Shown piece after piece: positions 61,629 through 64,000 of a DNA stretch of 64,000 bases. Both the position numbers and the translations under genes were made by a program. Source of the DNA: Rhizobium sp. 007. Its GTDB lineage: Bacteria > Pseudomonadota > Alphaproteobacteria > Rhizobiales > Rhizobiaceae. How positions within the stretch are numbered: the first letter of the stretch is position 1; each line of letters starts with the position of its first letter. The notes under the pieces were generated by a model. It did not search any database. It was not told the DNA's origin and worked only from the letters and a program-made list of their open reading frames with translations. The stretch lies in the NCBI RefSeq assembly GCF_015353075.1, contig NZ_CP064188.1, positions 1,302,001-1,366,000 of the forward strand, given 5' to 3'.

Positions 61629-62942
61629 TCATTCGGCGAGGACGTCCCCACCCAGCGATGTAACTTTCTCGATGAATCGATCGTAACCACGTTCTATTTG
61701 CCAGGCATCGCGCACGATCGTCTCTCCGTCGGCGACGAGACCGGCCAACGTCAGGGCGATGCCTGCGCGAAGATCACGTGCTGTAACTTCGGCGCCACGC
61801 AACTTGGTGCCGCCGCGAATGCGTAGCAGATTATCCTCGATGGAATAGTCAAGTCCCATCAAACCCATCTCTTCCGCGTAGAGGTATCGTCCCGGAAAGC
61901 GCAAATCAATTATCTTGCTCTCTCCGCGTGACATGGCGCCGAACGCTGCAAAGAGGGGCTGCATGTCCGAATTTATTCCTGGATAGGCGCCCGTACTGAT
62001 CTCCACAGGATAACAGTTGCCGCCGCGAACGATTATGCTCTCTTGACCGGTATAAACACGCGCGCCGCTTTCCTTGAGGTGTATGAGGGGAACTTCCAAG
62101 TCCGATAGCGGAAAGCCATGGATCTCAACGTCGCCGTTGGTGATACACGCCCCGACCAACCACGTTAGAGCTTCCATGTTATCGCCAATGACCCTATGTC
62201 GAACACCTGTGAGCCCTTCTCGACCTTCAATCTCGATGCGCTCCTGACCGAACACCTTGATCTTCGAGCCCATCGTTCGAAGCATGGAGATCAGATCGAT
62301 TATTTCAGGACGGATATGCGGGTTCCAAACGGTCGTAACACCGCGGGCCAATGCGCCGCACAAAAGAGCGTTCTCGGTAGCGCCGGTTGAGCGGATCGGC
62401 AAACGGATGTCGGCGCCTGTCAGGCCTTGCGGTGCATAGGCTTCGAGATTGGTGTCTGTTTCTGTAACGGTCGCACCAAGTGCTTCCAAAAGCATAACAT
62501 GCAGGTCATGCTTTCGTTCGCCGAGTTTGCAGCCACCCGGCAACGGCACAGAGCCCCTCCCGGTACGAGCCGTTAGGGCACCCAATATCAAGAGTGTGTT
62601 GCGAATTGAGCGGCCCCTCCACACCAACTCCGACGGCGGGGGGACAATTTCCTCGATATAGGCCGTCTCGCCTTCGACAATGCAATGCTTTCCAAGCGCC
62701 TCCAGCATCCCAAGATGAACCTGAGCGTCCAAGAGCATCGTGGGATAGTTCGAGATCTCGATTTTACCAGATGTCAGCAGCGAGGCTGCGAGAAGACGCA
62801 AGACACTATTCTTCGCTCCACTTACTAAGACTTCCCCTTCGAGGCGGGACGCATGGACGCGATATCTCGACACTTGCCGTTCGCTGTATGTTTGAGAAAA
62901 TGGCTGATACGCTCCCAACTCAGCTTTGGTTTCAATGAGCAT
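61629..62942 (-). CDS. UDP-GlcNAc 1-carboxyvinyltransferase homologue (MurA-like)
   Basis: A 437-residue EPSP-synthase-fold enzyme. Key residues of MurA are present: the Lys-Asn pair in SGAKNSVLRLLAASLL, Cys138 in PLPGGCKLGERKHDLH (the fosfomycin-sensitive Cys), the Asp in PGINSDMQPLFAAF and the Arg in RDLRAGIALTLAGL. It should add enolpyruvate to UDP-GlcNAc. The loop around the Cys (KLGERKHD) differs from the usual IGPRPVD. The ATG at 62942 has AGGAG about 7 bases upstream. It is the first gene of the leftward polysaccharide operon. Confidence 0.85.
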   Translation of the reverse strand: MLIETKAELGAYQPFSQTYSERQVSRYRVHASRLEGEVLVSGAKNSVLRLLAASLLTSGKIEISNYPTMLLDAQVHLGMLEALGKHCIVEGETAYIEEIVPPPSELVWRGRSIRNTLLILGALTARTGRGSVPLPGGCKLGERKHDLHVMLLEALGATVTETDTNLEAYAPQGLTGADIRLPIRSTGATENALLCGALARGVTTVWNPHIRPEIIDLISMLRTMGSKIKVFGQERIEIEGREGLTGVRHRVIGDNMEALTWLVGACITNGDVEIHGFPLSDLEVPLIHLKESGARVYTGQESIIVRGGNCYPVEISTGAYPGINSDMQPLFAAFGAMSRGESKIIDLRFPGRYLYAEEMGLMGLDYSIEDNLLRIRGGTKLRGAEVTARDLRAGIALTLAGLVADGETIVRDAWQIERGYDRFIEKVTSLGGDVLAE

Positions 62943-63337
62943 CTCTCAACTCCTGGTGAAGCTCTCGATATCGACTGGCTAGGATTCAACAGAGCATCAG
63001 TAATGCGCATCAGCTGGTCGCAGGTATAACGCCGTACCTCATGTTAGAATATTACTGGCAAAAAATCTAACCTTAAAAAGCAATATCTATTTCCAAAAAT
63101 CGAAGAATGCGATACAATAAATACAATCTTAAATTGACTTGCAGACGTCGCGCATCGAACTGAATATAATACTGACGGGCTATAGACGTAACCTTTCATA
63201 GCCTGAATGCTATAGACGCTTCCATACTGGTAGGCGTGCCGTTTAACATTTATTTACTTGACGTTAAAAGCAACAACTTTCTTAGATAAAGATCGAATCC
63301 ACGTCGCTCGCGCGACAACCGATGGTCAATGGGGGAC
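62943..63337. other. 395-base AT-rich divergent promoter region
   Basis: Upstream of both the murA homologue (-) and the export gene (+), clearly richer in A and T than its surroundings. It holds a direct repeat (63179-63218), a TATAAT at 63165-63170 without a well-spaced -35, and a TTGACG at 63258-63263 with a weak -10-like TTAGAT 18 bases on. Inverted TTTAAC/GTTAAA arms lie at 63242-63247 and 63263-63268. Confidence 0.5.
63179..63218. repeat. Direct repeat GCTATAGACG, 30 bases apart
   Basis: GCTATAGACG occurs at 63179-63188 and 63209-63218, exactly 30 bases or about three helical turns apart. The right copy is also half of an ATAGC/GCTAT inverted repeat (63198-63213). It is a likely regulator-binding site for the divergent polysaccharide genes. 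Confidence 0.55.
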
Positions 63338-64000
63338 ATGATGTCATCTCATCCTTGCGTGAAAGGCGGCGCAATGTCCGGCGAACGCAATGCTTCTCGC
63401 CGGGCTATTTGGGTCGCCATTGCAATGCTTGTTGCGGCCGCGACTGATACGCGATCAGAGGTTTACCAGCTGCAGCCCGGAGACGTCGTCAATTTTGATT
63501 TTCTTGACGACGCCCTACTGCCAGTTCTGTTGACAATTGATGCGGATGGGGCTGCGCAGTTTCCCTTGGTCGGTGGCGTTGAGATCGGAGGGCTCAGTGT
63601 TAACCAGGCGCTGGAAAAATTGCGGACCGAATACAAGAATCGGCAGATATTGGTCGATCCTAAAATTGCTTTGAACATAGCGACCTACAAGCCGGTTTTT
63701 GTTCTGGGCGAGGTCAAAAACCCCGGATCCTTTCCCTTTTATCCGGGCTTGACGGTCGAACAGGCTGTCGGCCTTGCAGGTGGAACTTTGACGGCCGCGT
63801 CGAGTGCGGCTGACAAGATCATGACCCGCGCGAGGTTACGTGGGGCGATGGATGGCGCCGAGGTGGAAATCGTCCATGAGGCGATTTATGCAGCGCGGTT
63901 GGCGGCCCAGCTACGTGGGGCCGAAACCATCGACTTGCAAGACGCTCCAGAAAGCGCGCGCCCCTATCTCGAAAGAACATCTCTCAAGAGCGTACTCGAA
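63338..64000 (+). CDS. Polysaccharide export protein (Wza/ExoF-like), 5' part
   Basis: At least 221 residues, cut by the window end. A hydrophobic signal (AIWVAIAMLVAAA) follows a basic stretch. The export domain has YQLQPGDVVNFDFLDDALLP, LTIDADGAAQFPLVGGVEIG and ALNIATYKPVFVLGEVKNPG followed by FPFYPGLTVEQAVGLAGGT, the SLBB-type block. No lipobox Cys is seen, as in ExoF rather than Wza. The start at 63338 or 63341 follows GGGGGAC; an ATG at 63374 is another choice. It probably exports the polysaccharide made by the leftward operon. Confidence 0.85.
   Translation, partial: MMSSHPCVKGGAMSGERNASRRAIWVAIAMLVAAATDTRSEVYQLQPGDVVNFDFLDDALLPVLLTIDADGAAQFPLVGGVEIGGLSVNQALEKLRTEYKNRQILVDPKIALNIATYKPVFVLGEVKNPGSFPFYPGLTVEQAVGLAGGTLTAASSAADKIMTRARLRGAMDGAEVEIVHEAIYAARLAAQLRGAETIDLQDAPESARPYLERTSLKSVLE

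Overview
The window looks like a replicon of an alphaproteobacterium of the Rhizobiaceae, most likely Rhizobium or a close relative. The reasons are a high-GC coding style with GTG/TTG starts and ATGA/TGATG overlaps, a cellulose operon of the bcsN-bcsA-bcsB-bcsZ-TPR type, a DUF982 gene, many ABC uptake systems and an Exo-type polysaccharide cluster. No rRNA, tRNA, CRISPR array or replication origin was seen. The assignment rests on gene content and protein motifs only; no database search was possible.

Layout. 1-5064 (+): a 5-oxoproline/amide operon with pxpA, a DUF1445 hydro-lyase, fused pxpB-pxpC and a fused biotin carboxylase-BCCP. 5339-6433 (+): a membrane diguanylate cyclase convergent with the cellulose operon. 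6486-15483 (-): bcsN, bcsA (with PilZ), bcsB, bcsZ and a TPR protein. 15957-22644 (+): a six-gene operon divergent from cellulose, joining a GGDEF-EAL protein to partner-switching proteins (SpoIIE-type phosphatase, GHKL-like proteins, STAS proteins, one STAS fused to a methyltransferase). 22645-24347: a scar with a (TG)n tract, an IS630 remnant and two tiny coupled membrane ORFs. 24348-26885: a DUF982 gene, then (-) a periplasmic solute-binding protein in operon with a membrane diguanylate cyclase. 26990-27409: a decayed ABC ATPase. 27638-30740: an AcoR-like GAF/Fis regulator, an aldehyde dehydrogenase and a frameshifted DUF779 gene, with matching TGTCGCA-N4-TGCGACA palindromes upstream of the regulator and of the dehydrogenase. 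30772-32746 (-): VOC protein, chromate transporter and PadR regulator.

33135-33234 is a compact element bounded by perfect 15-bp inverted repeats. 33335-35896: FAD/GcvT-family demethylating dehydrogenase. 36287-41990: a cecR-ybhGFSR-type efflux operon with a promoter predicting a leaderless mRNA. 42236-54038 (+): a large operon with an ABC carbohydrate transporter followed by dihydroxyacetone-kinase-family genes (fused DhaK-DhaL, DhaL, DhaM, second DhaK), HPr and PTS enzyme I as separate genes, and an HTH-like protein. This is an ABC-imported, PTS-phosphorylated short-chain ketose or polyol system. 54260-55674: a subtilase C-terminus and an N-terminally clipped anti-sigma-like protein meet head to head, followed by a secreted Ser/Asn-repeat protein. 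55744-57750 (-): DUF6065 protein and MFS transporter. 58100-62942 (-): flippase, glycosyltransferase, and accessory murB- and murA-like genes. 63338 to the end (+): the start of a polysaccharide export protein.

Three themes recur. C-di-GMP control is dense, with three GGDEF proteins and a PilZ cellulose synthase. Polysaccharide production is represented at both ends. The 22.6-24.3, 27.0-27.4 and 54.0-54.5 kb stretches are decaying or rearranged DNA. The best candidates for new biology are the partner-switch/c-di-GMP operon with its STAS-methyltransferase fusion, the ABC-plus-PTS ketose-kinase operon, and the murA/murB paralogues in the polysaccharide cluster.
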